A DNA stretch of 64,000 bases from Paenibacillus lignilyticus (GCF_017942085.1 NZ_JAGKSP010000009.1:1-64000), one strand, 5' to 3'; shown: positions 18,500-27,639, counted from the stretch's first letter. Notes: generated from the sequence alone by a model not told the origin. A program made the numbers and translations.

Positions 18500-18666
18500 A
18501 AATATTTGTCTAACTTTAAGGGGTCACTTCAAATCCGGCTGCCGTTTCTTGATGTTTATTGAGCTTTCGTACCCCGATAGTTCAATCATGTGTGACTTTC
18601 TCCGAAGAGATTTTCAATAACTCTAAAGACGACATTTCTAACGCCGGTCGATTGCCGAAGTGGCAA

Positions 18667-19533
18667 TTAGGCCGTGATTTGAGCCGCGATGCCGTTCAAT
18701 TCAGCTACGTCTTTAGCGGAAAGCTCCAAGTTGGATGCACCCGCGCAGTTAACGATGTTCACCGCTTTGCTGGCGCCGGGAATCGGCAGAATGACGGGCG
18801 ATAATCGAAGCAGCCATGCAATCGCGATCTGCTGCGGCGATGCATCATGACTTCTGGCGATCCGCGAAAGCGTCTCGTTGCTGCCGATGCCGTGCGCGTT
18901 GCCCATGCCGTTTAGAGGGCTGTATGGTAGGAAGGCAATACCGAGCTCTTCACAGCGCTTCAGCACGTCCATGGATGAATGGTCAAACAAGTTCATACGG
19001 TTTTGAACTGACGAGACCGTTACAATTTTGCGGGCTTCTTCCAGCTGTGCAACGGAAACATTCGACAGTCCCACGTGAACGACCTTCCCTTCCCGCTGCA
19101 ATTCCGCGACTGTTCCCACGGATTCCGCAAACGGAACCTTAGGATCCGGACGGTGGAATTGATAGAGCGTGATTGCTTCCACGCCGAGCGCACGCAAACT
19201 GTCCTCGCACGCTTGACGCAAGTGTTCAGGACGGCCATCGGTTTCCCAGCGTCCATCCGGACGAATATGGCCGCCTTTTGTCGCGATGACAACTTCGGGA
19301 CGGTTATGTAAAGCTTTGGCGAGCAGACGTTCGTTATGACCGTTTTCGGTCGAATTCAAGCAGTACGAATCTGCTGTATCGAACAGTGTAATGCCTTGCT
19401 CCAATGCGGCATGCACCGCTCTGATGCCGTCTTCCTCTGAAGGGCGTCCGTTTACGGAGAGCGGCATTCCGCCCATCCCGATTTCCCCCACGATTATCCC
19501 CGTCGAACCTAGCTTACGTTGTGGTATTGTCAT
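18667..19533 (-). CDS. aldo/keto reductase
   Basis: 288 residues of the NADPH-dependent (alpha/beta)8 reductase superfamily. The catalytic tetrad is visible: Asp and Tyr in TLFDTADSYCL, Lys in VIATKGGH, His in LYQFHRPDP. Other family marks are VHVGLSNVSVAQLEEAR and the cofactor-binding ILPIPGASKAVNIV. It reduces aldehydes or ketones; the substrate is not predictable. AAGGAGGATGTAAG precedes the ATG. It is monocistronic, with an inverted repeat upstream and a terminator that an IS element has split. Confidence 0.9.
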   Translation of the reverse strand: MTIPQRKLGSTGIIVGEIGMGGMPLSVNGRPSEEDGIRAVHAALEQGITLFDTADSYCLNSTENGHNERLLAKALHNRPEVVIATKGGHIRPDGRWETDGRPEHLRQACEDSLRALGVEAITLYQFHRPDPKVPFAESVGTVAELQREGKVVHVGLSNVSVAQLEEARKIVTVSSVQNRMNLFDHSSMDVLKRCEELGIAFLPYSPLNGMGNAHGIGSNETLSRIARSHDASPQQIAIAWLLRLSPVILPIPGASKAVNIVNCAGASNLELSAKDVAELNGIAAQITA

Positions 19534-19619
19534 CTTACATCCTCCTTAGAGTTAGTTGTGAAGCTTCCAAGAGTAGTGACGAAAAATTCCATTTTTAAGT
19601 ATACCAGTTCAGCTTTTTC

Positions 19620-19650
19620 ACTAGTAGTACTGAAAAAAAGTACATCTAGT
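19620..19650. promoter_or_regulatory. operator-like inverted repeat upstream of the aldo/keto reductase gene
   Basis: ACTAGTAGTACT (19620-19631) and AGTACATCTAGT (19639-19650) pair at 10 of 12 positions. The centre is about 100 bases before the start of the reductase gene. MarR/DUF24-type redox regulators use sites of this general sort; no regulator gene adjoins it. Confidence 0.4.
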
Positions 19651-19737
19651 TACTCTGATGTAAGGAAGGCTCGGTTTTGGTGCTGAAATTACCGATGGCC
19701 GTTAGTTTTATTAGGCATTGCGTCCCGACATCTTATC

Positions 19738-20146
19738 TTAAGGAATCGGTGTTCCCTGATTTGAAAGTTCAATTATAGAAGTTCGAACCTCTGATGTTAG
19801 TAGTTTCTCTTCAAGTTTCAACAATTCATTTCTAATAGAATCGGTTAAGGTAAATCAATCAAATGGTTATAGACTATGACAAACGAAAAGTCCTCAACAA
19901 AAGATTGTATATATACACTTAGCTGTTCTTGGACCTCCCTTGCATAGAAAGCTTCATTAGGGCTCATCGTAGAAACTTTATGCATTGCTGGATGTTCAGT
20001 AAATGAAACATTTTTCAAATGTCTATCAAAATGTTCATCACAAGAATACAGTTCACATCCATGTTCTTTTGCATACATACTGGCTAATGTACTTTTACCC
20101 GCACAAGATGAGCCACCTATCCAATAAACAACCTGATTTCTGACAT
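19738..20146 (-). pseudogene. P-loop NTPase fragment fused to an unrelated C-terminal piece
   Basis: An ATG at 20146 with GAGGTGGGA upstream opens MSE and then loses frame by one base. The next frame gives NQVVYWIGGSSCAGKST, a Walker A motif typical of small adenylate-kinase-like enzymes, and continues to FEDFSFVIVYNHL. There the frame shifts again and a different sequence follows, FTLTDSIRNELLKLEEKLL, ending at 19738. The kinase part lacks its Walker B and lid regions. It appears to be a deletion that joined two neighbouring genes, followed by frameshifts. The longest single frame is 19845-20174. Confidence 0.55.
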
Positions 20147-20274
20147 TAATTCCCACCTCAAGCCAATTGGGCACCCCTCATGTTACTGAACTATCGTCCC
20201 TCGTTAGCAAACCAACAGTATGTTATTATACAAGTAATCAGATTACGACCGAATTCGAAAACGAGGTGTAGCCC

Positions 20275-20931
20275 TTGCCGGAGCAGCAAACCCGCTCATC
20301 GGAACCGCACCACGGTATCCGCATACCCCGTTCCGCCTATTTTGCGGTAGTGGTCATCATCGGGCTACTGCTTAGTCTCATCTTCGAAAAATTAAACGCA
20401 GTGCCGAGTTGGACCGTAATTCTCATCCTCTCTACGCTGCTGGTGCCGATGGCCGTCAGTGTGATGAGAGGTCATCATGGCTGGACACGGATGCTTGGGC
20501 TTGGTATGACCGGTGTAATTACATTGGGACTGGTTATCAGCTTGGTGTTTCTGCTATATGCCTTGTTCAATCATACGACTACCGCGGCTGATCTGTTCGG
20601 GAGCGCCGCTTTGCTATGGATATGCAACATTGGCGTATTCGCCGTCTGGTATTGGGAAATCGACCGTGGCGGTCCGTTGAAGAGGCACAGTGAAAAAAGC
20701 GATCGGCCCGATTTTTTATTCCCGCAGATGACCTTTGAAATCACAGGCTGGGCGGCATGGATACCCATGTTTCCGGACTACTTATATCTTGCTTTTAACA
20801 CAAACACCGCATTCAGCCCGACGGATACGATGGTGTTGTCGAGCAGAGCAAAACTCCTTATGATGGTTCAATCCTGCATTTCGCTCGTGATTGTCGCTGT
20901 ATTGGCAGCGCGGGCGATCAACATCGCGTAA
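20275..20931 (+). CDS. integral membrane protein, DUF1345-like
   Basis: 218 residues with about six hydrophobic helices (near 22-38, 45-60, 75-97, 108-122, 160-172, 194-216). The segment FNTNTAFSPTDTMVLSSRAKLLM near residue 180 resembles the region of DUF1345 proteins where a conserved Asp-Thr precedes an Arg in the last hairpin. No transport or enzyme motif is visible. Translation starts at TTG 20275 behind GAGGTG. It is transcribed alone and ends at a clear terminator. The function is unknown. Confidence 0.65.
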   Translation: MPEQQTRSSEPHHGIRIPRSAYFAVVVIIGLLLSLIFEKLNAVPSWTVILILSTLLVPMAVSVMRGHHGWTRMLGLGMTGVITLGLVISLVFLLYALFNHTTTAADLFGSAALLWICNIGVFAVWYWEIDRGGPLKRHSEKSDRPDFLFPQMTFEITGWAAWIPMFPDYLYLAFNTNTAFSPTDTMVLSSRAKLLMMVQSCISLVIVAVLAARAINIA

Positions 20932-20943
20932 GCTAAATGAAAA

Positions 20944-20963
20944 AAGCCGCAACCACGCGGCTT
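20944..20963 (+). terminator. terminator of the DUF1345-like gene
   Basis: A 7-bp AAGCCGC/GCGGCTT stem around a 6-base loop, 12 bases after the stop codon, followed by a T-rich stretch. Confidence 0.75.
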
Positions 20964-21056
20964 CTTAATCTTATAGCTCTTGTCATCCGACAATCCTGAG
21001 CATGAAAAATGGAATGGTTTAACTTCTGGGAAGAGGCAGCTCACGCTGTCCCTTCC

Positions 21057-21776
21057 CTATTGTTTTTCGATATATGCCACGCCCTCGGCAATCTTCGCCG
21101 CACTGTACGGTTCTTCGCCTTCGCTCGGTCGATTGATTATAAACGAATCCACGTTATGAATAATCCGGTGGGCGTATAGAATCGCTTGAATGTCTTCGTT
21201 CTTGACAGCGATTTCGACCAATGCCGCAGCGTTGCACAAGTATTTCGCCGCCTTCTCGTTGCCGATCACGTCAGCCATGCGAAGGTAGACTTCCGGCTGG
21301 TGCGTAAGTCGTTCGTCGAACAAGTAGTTAGGCGCTATTGTAAGAGTACCGTCCGTCTCTTGAATGTAAGAAAGCGTATCGTACGACCCTTGGTTGTAGC
21401 TTGCAAGGGTTTCGTTAAACTTGGCGTGAATGTAACCTAATGCTTTCGCCACTTCTGCGGGCGTGGACAAGGCGCTATTGATCGCCTTCGTTCGGTCAGC
21501 TTGCGGCAACAGAGCAACGGACGTCATTTCGCCGTTATACAAAACCATCTGCCCGTTAATGCTGTTGTAACGCCTAAAGTCGAATTCAAAGTTGTTGAGC
21601 GTGTATTTGTTCGGTAGGACGATCGGGGTCGCTGCCGGCGCAGTTGCCGTTTGTTCTGCCGCCGCGACTGTCGGTTTAAGGATTCCGCCCAAGTATGAAA
21701 ATCCCGCGTATGTAACCCCGCCCATAATAACCGCTGCGGTCGTAATACCGATCGCGATTATTTGCCATTTCTTCAT
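21057..21776 (-). CDS. hypothetical exported or membrane-anchored protein
   Basis: 239 residues. MKKWQIIAIGITTAAVIMGGVTYA is a signal peptide or N-terminal anchor. It is followed by a short Ala/Pro-rich linker and a helical domain of about 180 residues (FNETLASYNQGSYDTLSYIQ, then EAAKYLCNAAALVEIAVKN). No family is recognised and no catalytic motif seen. The gene is divergent from the first ger operon, 192 bases away. Many small sporulation or envelope proteins look like this, but nothing here shows that role. Confidence 0.6.
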   Translation of the reverse strand: MKKWQIIAIGITTAAVIMGGVTYAGFSYLGGILKPTVAAAEQTATAPAATPIVLPNKYTLNNFEFDFRRYNSINGQMVLYNGEMTSVALLPQADRTKAINSALSTPAEVAKALGYIHAKFNETLASYNQGSYDTLSYIQETDGTLTIAPNYLFDERLTHQPEVYLRMADVIGNEKAAKYLCNAAALVEIAVKNEDIQAILYAHRIIHNVDSFIINRPSEGEEPYSAAKIAEGVAYIEKQ

Positions 21777-21968
21777 GATGATTTTCCTTTCCTCTTACTT
21801 ATCAACGTTTGAATAGTTAAAGTATAACGATATTTCAAAATTTTAGGAACCTAAATTCAAAATCAACCCCCTTCCGCATCATCGGCCTCCATGAAAACTC
21901 GGATAATTTGACTGTTTTTTGAGCAAAACATGGGATAACCAGAACGTGGGAACGGAGGGCGAGGAAGG

Positions 21969-23507
21969 ATGAAGAAACGAAGTCTGGCCGATCGCATCGG
22001 CCAACGGGTACAAACCGAGCCGACGATCCGAGGGCCGCTTGCCGCGGAATTAGCCGTTGTATTGCCGCAGCTTCAAACGCAGTTTGAAGGCTGCGGCGAC
22101 GTTCTTTATCACCGGTTCCGCGCTTCCGACTCCCGAGATGCGGTGATCGTCTATATTAACGGGCTTGCCGACGTTATCTCGATCGATCACGATGTGTTAA
22201 AGCGAATGATGGAGCCGCAAAATGCGCTCACCGCGTCCTCGCTGGCGGAATTGCGGGCCTGGCTTACGGTTATGGACAGCAAGGAGCATGTTACCTATGA
22301 AGAAATGGTGCCCGAATTATTCAGCGGCAGGCCCCTTCTCCTCGTAGATGGCATCCCGGGGGCGCTAAGCCTAGGGCTTGTCCATTGCGAGAAAAGAGGC
22401 GTGGAAGAACCGCAAGCGGAATCGGTCATTCGGGGAGCACGGGACGGCTTTACCGAGACGTTAATCGTCAATTTGACGCTGCTGCGCAAGCGTCTGAAGA
22501 CGCCTGCTCTGAAAATCGATACGTTCTCGCTCGGCCGCTATTCCGAGACCGATATAAGCGTCGCGTTTTTGCAAGGCATCGCAAAAGAAGAGATCGTAGC
22601 CAGCGTCAAAAACCGGCTGCAACGAATCGAGATCGACGGCATTGTCGAGAGCGGAATGATCGAAGAGCTCATCGAGGACAGCGTCTATTCCCCGTTTCCG
22701 CAGCTGCAAACGACGGAACGCCCCGATGTGGCGGTCGCGGCCATGCTGGAGGGCCGAGTGCTGATTATTACCGATCATACGCCCTTCGTCATGATCGCCC
22801 CGACTACCCTGTGGTCCATGCTGCAATCGCCGGAAGACTATTACGAGCGCTTTCTGATCGGTACGCTGATCCGGTGGCTTCGCTATCTCTTCTTCCTGTT
22901 CGCGCTCCTTGCTCCGTCCGTTTATGTAGCCACGTTAACGTTTCACCAGGAGATGGTGCCGACCACCCTGCTGCTGCGCATCACCCAATCCAGGGAAGAG
23001 ATTCCTTTTCCCGCGCTCGTGGAGGCGCTCATCATGGAGATCACCTTCGAAGCGCTTCGCGAGGCCGGCGTTCGGCTGCCCAAGCAGATCGGGTCGGCGG
23101 TCAGCATCGTGGGCGCGCTCGTGATCGGACAGGCGGCCATTCAAGCGGGACTCGTGTCGGCGCCTATGGTCATGATCGTCGCGATTACAGGGATCGCTTC
23201 TTTCATGCTTCCGCAATACGCCTTTAATATCGCGCTCCGCATCTTGCGATTTCCCATCATGATCATGTCCGGCATGTTCGGCCTCTACGGGCTGATCCTG
23301 TGCATCTTGGTGATCATTAGCCATTTATGCATCCTTCGTTCCTTCGACGTCCCCTATCTGACCCCTATCGCTCCTATACAAACCGACAGCTTTAAGGATA
23401 CGCTGATACGCGCGCCTATCGGATTAATGAAACGGCGTCCAGCCGCTTACGCGAGTCCGGGCAATTCGAAGCGTCAAGGGGAGCCGGAGAAAGGGGAAGA
23501 CCAGTGA
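21969..23507 (+). CDS. spore germination protein, GerAA/GerKA family
   Basis: 512 residues. An N-terminal soluble domain of about 280 residues (GDVLYHRFRASDSRDAVIVYING, IRGARDGFTETLIVNL, EDSVYSPFPQLQTTERPD) precedes five hydrophobic helices, including PLLVEALIMEITFEALREAG-type sequence near 345 and GALVIGQAAIQAGLVS near 375. It is the A subunit of a Ger receptor, which forms a pentameric channel in the inner spore membrane and opens when germinants bind. GAGGAAGG precedes the ATG. The next gene overlaps it by four bases. The whole operon is GC-rich compared with the second ger operon in this window. Confidence 0.95.
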   Translation: MKKRSLADRIGQRVQTEPTIRGPLAAELAVVLPQLQTQFEGCGDVLYHRFRASDSRDAVIVYINGLADVISIDHDVLKRMMEPQNALTASSLAELRAWLTVMDSKEHVTYEEMVPELFSGRPLLLVDGIPGALSLGLVHCEKRGVEEPQAESVIRGARDGFTETLIVNLTLLRKRLKTPALKIDTFSLGRYSETDISVAFLQGIAKEEIVASVKNRLQRIEIDGIVESGMIEELIEDSVYSPFPQLQTTERPDVAVAAMLEGRVLIITDHTPFVMIAPTTLWSMLQSPEDYYERFLIGTLIRWLRYLFFLFALLAPSVYVATLTFHQEMVPTTLLLRITQSREEIPFPALVEALIMEITFEALREAGVRLPKQIGSAVSIVGALVIGQAAIQAGLVSAPMVMIVAITGIASFMLPQYAFNIALRILRFPIMIMSGMFGLYGLILCILVIISHLCILRSFDVPYLTPIAPIQTDSFKDTLIRAPIGLMKRRPAAYASPGNSKRQGEPEKGEDQ

Positions 23508-24673
23508 AACTAGCGTCTATTCGCCGCTTGCTCCTCCCATGCCTGTTCGCTTTCCTCCTTACGGGCTGCTGGGATCGGGAAGAGGTCAATAATATGGCTT
23601 TAATCATTTCCGCCGGAATCGATAAAGAAAAGAATGGCATGGTGTCTCTGACGTTTCAAGTGTTCATACCGAACCCCTCTTCAACGGGAGGTGCTGCCGA
23701 GGGCGGCCAAGGCAGGCTATACACGGCATCCAATACGGCTAAAACGGTGCCGGATGCGCTCGCGGAGCTGCAAGCCCAATTGCCGAGAAGGTTCTCGTGG
23801 AGCCACGCCAAGGCTTATTTTTTCGGAGAGGCGCTTGCCAGGGACGGGTTACAAGATGAGATGGATTTTCTCGTTCGAGATATTCAGCCCCGGGAACAGG
23901 CCAATCTCTTCATCTGCAAAGGAACGGCAAAGGAATTGATTCAATCGCTCCAAGATCCCAACACGTACGAAACGCTGATTAAAATGTCCCAAAAGCCTTC
24001 CCTGCAGCATTCGACGCTTCACATCGTGGAGGAGTTGATCAGCGGCGAGTCCGGATCATTCGTTATTCCCGTCGCAACCACAATGATGCTCGCCTCGAAC
24101 GGAACCAAGAAGGCCATCATAAGCGTTGAAGGCATGGCGGTTATAAAGGATCTAAAGCTGGTCGGATTCGTGGATGCCCCGCATGTGCAAGGCTTCAAAT
24201 GGCTGACCAATACGCAGCTCAGCAGATTCGCGACCATGTCCGTTACAGAGAACGGCGGCATAGTCGCCATTCGAATGAGGCATTACCGGATGAAGTGGAA
24301 GCCGCGCATTCAAGACGGAAAATGGAAGATGACGATACGGATACGCGTAGACGGCGACGTCCTTATGAACAGTACGCATTACAACCTCATGAAAGATGAC
24401 GATCGATTGAGGAAGCTGAGTAAGCGGTTCGAGGAGGATATGACAAAGCAGCTGAAAAGCGCCTTATGGCAGGCGCAGCATCGTTTCCACACGGACGCGA
24501 TTGGATTTGCGAAAGCTTTCCATATCCACTATCCCGGGCAATGGCGCAAGGTGATGAACAGCTGGGACCAGCGGTTTACGCAAGTCGAGGTCGACTTTGA
24601 CGTTGACATATTCATCAGGCAGCCGGGTAAAACGAGCATTCAAGTAAACAGAAAGAATGAGGACGCCCAATGA
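23504..24673 (+). CDS. spore germination lipoprotein, GerAC/GerKC family
   Basis: 389 residues. The signal peptide ends in the lipobox LTGC, followed directly by the family mark WDREEVNNMALI. The rest has the three-domain layout of GerAC proteins, with FSWSHAKAYFFGEALARDG and LKLVGFVDAPHVQGFKWL. As the C subunit it is attached to the outer face of the inner spore membrane and is needed for receptor function. It overlaps the A gene by four bases and the B gene by four bases, so the three are translated together in the order A-C-B. Confidence 0.94.
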   Translation: MKLASIRRLLLPCLFAFLLTGCWDREEVNNMALIISAGIDKEKNGMVSLTFQVFIPNPSSTGGAAEGGQGRLYTASNTAKTVPDALAELQAQLPRRFSWSHAKAYFFGEALARDGLQDEMDFLVRDIQPREQANLFICKGTAKELIQSLQDPNTYETLIKMSQKPSLQHSTLHIVEELISGESGSFVIPVATTMMLASNGTKKAIISVEGMAVIKDLKLVGFVDAPHVQGFKWLTNTQLSRFATMSVTENGGIVAIRMRHYRMKWKPRIQDGKWKMTIRIRVDGDVLMNSTHYNLMKDDDRLRKLSKRFEEDMTKQLKSALWQAQHRFHTDAIGFAKAFHIHYPGQWRKVMNSWDQRFTQVEVDFDVDIFIRQPGKTSIQVNRKNEDAQ

Positions 24674-25773
24674 CGGACATGAACATAGCCGAAAGACAGC
24701 TTTTCTGGATCATGACCAGCACGCAAATCACGATGACGCTGCTGCTTACGACTGCGCCGACGATACAGATCGCCAGTCAGGATGCTTGGATATCGGCGTT
24801 AATCGCGACGGGTGCCGGGCTCCTGATCGCGCTCGTATGCGCCAAGACGGCGCTTCGCTTCCCGGGAATGACGATAATACATTATGGCGATATTCTATTC
24901 GGCAGATGGATTGGCCGAGCCATCGGTTTTCTCTATATGATCTTCTGGCTCGTATTGCTCACGGTGATCTTGAAGCAGTTCGCGTTTTTCCTCTCCGAAA
25001 CGATATTGCCTGAAACGCCGATGTCTGTCATCATCGCCATGATGCTGGCCGTGATTTTATATCCAACCCTTCACGGCGTCGGCGTGATCGCTCGCTGCTG
25101 CGAGGTCATCGGACCGATTGTCATGGCTGGCGTTATTTTACCCGTCGTCATGTCGGCCAATAATATGGAGCTGCAGTCCATCCGGCCATTCTTCGGCGAT
25201 GTCAGCGTGTTCGGCATTCTGAAGGGCTCCATTCCCACGCTCACGTTTCTCGGCGACTGCGTCTTGTTGGTCATGATCATCGCCTTCGTGAAATCCAAGG
25301 GCAAAACGGTAAAGTATGCCGTGAGCGGCGTGCTTGTGTCCGGATTGTTCACGATGCTCTCGATTTTCGCCAGCTTGCTTTCATTTGGCCCCATGGTGAG
25401 CCAGAGCAACAATTATCCCTTGATGATGCTAGTGAGGGCCGTCTCCCTCGGCGGAATCATCGAGAATTTGGATGCCATCGCGGTTACGATTTGGATTATG
25501 AGCGTCTTTACGAAGCTCGCGCTGTACTTGTTCATATCCGGATACGGCTCCGCTCAACTGTTGGGCGTCCGCAATTGGAAGAGAATGACCTGGATTATAG
25601 CATGCATCGCTTACGGAGTAACCTTTATTCCGCTGAACGTCGTGGAAACCTCGATCGTTTTCCCGCAAAAGATCGCCGTCCGTTTTATGCTGCCTATTTT
25701 CATGATCGGTCTGCCTCTTTTGATGTGGGGATTGGCGGCTTTCAGACAGCGGACACGAGAGAGTCAAATTTAG
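24670..25773 (+). CDS. spore germination permease, GerAB/GerKB family
   Basis: 367 residues with about ten membrane helices, of the APC-type endospore germination permease family. Characteristic stretches are FPGMTIIHYGDILFGRWIGR near residue 66, PTLHGVGVIARCCEVIGP and the last helices ending in RTRESQI. The B subunit binds the germinant, usually an amino acid or related compound, and passes the signal to the A subunit channel. It is the last gene of the operon and ends 41 bases before a hairpin. Confidence 0.94.
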   Translation: MTDMNIAERQLFWIMTSTQITMTLLLTTAPTIQIASQDAWISALIATGAGLLIALVCAKTALRFPGMTIIHYGDILFGRWIGRAIGFLYMIFWLVLLTVILKQFAFFLSETILPETPMSVIIAMMLAVILYPTLHGVGVIARCCEVIGPIVMAGVILPVVMSANNMELQSIRPFFGDVSVFGILKGSIPTLTFLGDCVLLVMIIAFVKSKGKTVKYAVSGVLVSGLFTMLSIFASLLSFGPMVSQSNNYPLMMLVRAVSLGGIIENLDAIAVTIWIMSVFTKLALYLFISGYGSAQLLGVRNWKRMTWIIACIAYGVTFIPLNVVETSIVFPQKIAVRFMLPIFMIGLPLLMWGLAAFRQRTRESQI

Positions 25774-25814
25774 AATTTCGAGACCATCGTCATCGTAGGA
25801 CACAACCAGTATAA

Positions 25815-25857
25815 AGATCGCTTCAAGGAAATTCTTGAGAACGTCTTGAAGCGATCT
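25815..25857 (+). terminator. terminator of the first ger operon
   Basis: A perfect 13-bp stem (AGATCGCTTCAAG and complement) with a 17-base loop, 41 bases after the operon. The T-run after it is broken, so termination may be partial. Confidence 0.6.
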
Positions 25858-25902
25858 AAGTTATTTATTAAAGAAACCCCTCGGTAGCATTTTCCTTGGA
25901 AC

Positions 25903-26130
25903 CTAAACTCCATGAAAGCTAGTACCCTTTGGATCGAGCTGCGGCACCCCATTCACCTGCAAACTTCCTGAAATAAACTGCAGGGAGGCGTCCAAAATAT
26001 CATAGATCATCACGATCTCCAGCGTTATGGATCGAGAATTGTTGGTTACGGTGATGTGATATTCAAAAACAGAACCCACCCATACAATTTTATAAAGAGC
26101 TATTCCCTCATCTTGATGAAAAAAGTCCAC
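25903..26130 (-). pseudogene. fragment of a DUF11 surface-repeat protein
   Basis: 75 codons reading FEYHITVTNNSRSITLEIVM and then IYDILDASLQFISGSLQVNG. This is the core of the DUF11 (conserved repeat) module found many times over in large surface proteins of Firmicutes. No full gene surrounds it: there is no signal peptide, no second repeat and no good ribosome-binding site. It is a relic of a much larger gene. Confidence 0.6.
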
Positions 26131-26146
26131 TTGTCATTCGTAGGGA

Positions 26147-26283
26147 ATGATATCAAGTTCTTGTCATTGAACTTTGACAAGAACTTGATATCATAAAAAC
26201 AAAATGCCGTAATAAATGCGGAATCTAATGATGTCCTTGTCAATTTAATCCGATAGCTAAAAAAGTCCGCGTTTTACGCGGAC
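26147..26283. repeat. ATCAAGTTCTTGTCA inverted-repeat element, copy 2
   Basis: A perfect 20-bp inverted repeat (26147-26166 and 26175-26194) with an 8-base loop, and then a GTCCGCG/CGCGGAC hairpin at 26265-26283. Arm core and GC hairpin match the copy at 15676, but here about 58 extra bases separate the two hairpins. The second hairpin may terminate the MFS gene on the minus strand. Confidence 0.75.
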
Positions 26284-26423
26284 TTCAACGGACAATGTTC
26301 TTGTCAACCGACAATTGTACAAGCCGACGTCCACATCCGATACGTTGTTGTGTCATCCTCAGTAGGATTCCCGACTTTTGATTTTTTGAATCGCACAAAA
26401 CTGTGTGCCTGGGTGGAGCGACT

Positions 26424-27602
26424 TCATCGTTGAGCCTCTACTTGCTTCTTTACCGTTTGAACCGTTAGGGTCTGCAGAATTGGAACGACTAAGCTTATAA
26501 TCAACACGAACATTATGATCAAAAATACGGAGCGAATGGAATCCAGATGGAACATCGACTTGATGCCGTTCGTAATGAGCGGAGAGATAAATTGACCGAG
26601 ATTGGCGAACGCCGTCATCAGCATAACCGCCAGCGTCCGGTGCTCGGCGGGAGCCGCCAACGCCATTTTGTTCAATAAAATGGGATACGCAAGTCCAAAT
26701 CCGAAGCCGACGATACCCACCCCTGAAGCGACCATCCATAACGAGTGCGCTTCACTCATGAGCAGGAAGGCTGCGCCTAATAGAACGATAACGAAGGGAA
26801 CCGCTCCTTTTCCCATCAAACCGGAAGTCCATGTCCCGGTAATCCCCGCAAGGAATACGAATACGAAGGAGATGGAAGTTAAATAGCCGGAAGTAGCCGA
26901 ATTACCCAGCTTGTTGTCGATAACGAACGAAGCAAGATTGGTCGGAATGACATAATACAGAATCATGAGTCCGGTAGTCAATAAGCCAATCCGATAGACG
27001 CTGAGCGGCATAGGGCCCGATTTCGCCGGCTTATCTGCTTGCACGGTCATCTTCGGCTTATCACGCGGAACGAATAAAAGCACCAATATGAGTAAGATCA
27101 GCCCGAAGGAGTACGTCCAGAATACGCTTCTCCATCCCAAAGCTGTAATCGCTCCGCCGATTAGGAGGAAGAATGCTCCGCCAATTCCATTAACCCCAAC
27201 GGTAAGTCCGTTCATTTTGGAACGTTCTTCGCCCTCGAAGTACTCCGCCACTAAGGCATTCATGAGCGGCGTAATAAATCCGATGCCTAGCCCTAGAATG
27301 GCACGCATCACTAATATCGCTTCAATTGAATGCATGAAGGATGGTCCAACGCCACCGATTATAAACAGAACCAGGCCGATGGATAGAATGGCCTTCTTGG
27401 AAATCCATCGGGCAAGTAAACTTCCGATCAACAAGCTCGGCAGGATGAAGAACGACGCGAACGTGACGACGAGTTGCACGAGCACCGGATTTGTTTCCGT
27501 AAAATCAAGCAGCAGAAGCTTGACGGCTGGTGCTGCCAGCATAGGCGCTAACGTGGAAGTAACCGCCAATGACAATAAGGTCAGCTTAAAGCTCTGTTTC
27601 AT
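26424..27602 (-). CDS. MFS transporter
   Basis: 392 residues with twelve hydrophobic helices. The A-motif region between helices 2 and 3 reads GSLLARWISKKAILSIG, and YFEGEERSKMNGLTVG follows helix 4. The sequence resembles drug- and metabolite-efflux members of the DHA1 group; the substrate is unknown. AGAGGGGGAT precedes the ATG. It is downstream of the SDR and aldehyde dehydrogenase genes on the same strand but separated from them by a hairpin, so co-expression is possible but not certain. Confidence 0.87.
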   Translation of the reverse strand: MKQSFKLTLLSLAVTSTLAPMLAAPAVKLLLLDFTETNPVLVQLVVTFASFFILPSLLIGSLLARWISKKAILSIGLVLFIIGGVGPSFMHSIEAILVMRAILGLGIGFITPLMNALVAEYFEGEERSKMNGLTVGVNGIGGAFFLLIGGAITALGWRSVFWTYSFGLILLILVLLFVPRDKPKMTVQADKPAKSGPMPLSVYRIGLLTTGLMILYYVIPTNLASFVIDNKLGNSATSGYLTSISFVFVFLAGITGTWTSGLMGKGAVPFVIVLLGAAFLLMSEAHSLWMVASGVGIVGFGFGLAYPILLNKMALAAPAEHRTLAVMLMTAFANLGQFISPLITNGIKSMFHLDSIRSVFLIIMFVLIISLVVPILQTLTVQTVKKQVEAQR

Positions 27603-27639
27603 AAGATCCCCCTCTTTTCATCATAATCGTGATAATACA

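Larger units (their letters stand above)
17088..18531 (+). mobile_element. complete IS3-family insertion sequence, IS150-like
   Basis: A 1,444-bp element with imperfect terminal inverted repeats: TGAACTGCACCCC...GTTAGACA on the left and TGAAGTGACCCC...GTTAGACA read inward from the right. Both ends start with TG as in the family. It carries orfA and orfB in the -1 relation with an AAAAAAG slippery site. I see no target duplication: the bases beside the ends are ATG and AAT. All catalytic residues are present, so it may still be active. Confidence 0.9.
17069..18548 (-). terminator. terminator of the aldo/keto reductase gene, split by the IS element
   Basis: AAACGGCAGCC on the minus strand at 18547-18537 pairs with GGCTGCCGTTT at 17082-17072, which is followed by a run of T. 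Without the IS the two arms would be separated by about ten bases and form an 11-bp hairpin with a U-tail, 120 bases after the aldo/keto reductase gene. The IS sits in the loop. Confidence 0.7.

Noticed and set aside
21808..21840. Possible sigma-G promoter (TGAATA) before the first ger operon
   Set aside because: No convincing CATA-type -10 element lies 16-18 bases downstream, and the distance to the gene is long.
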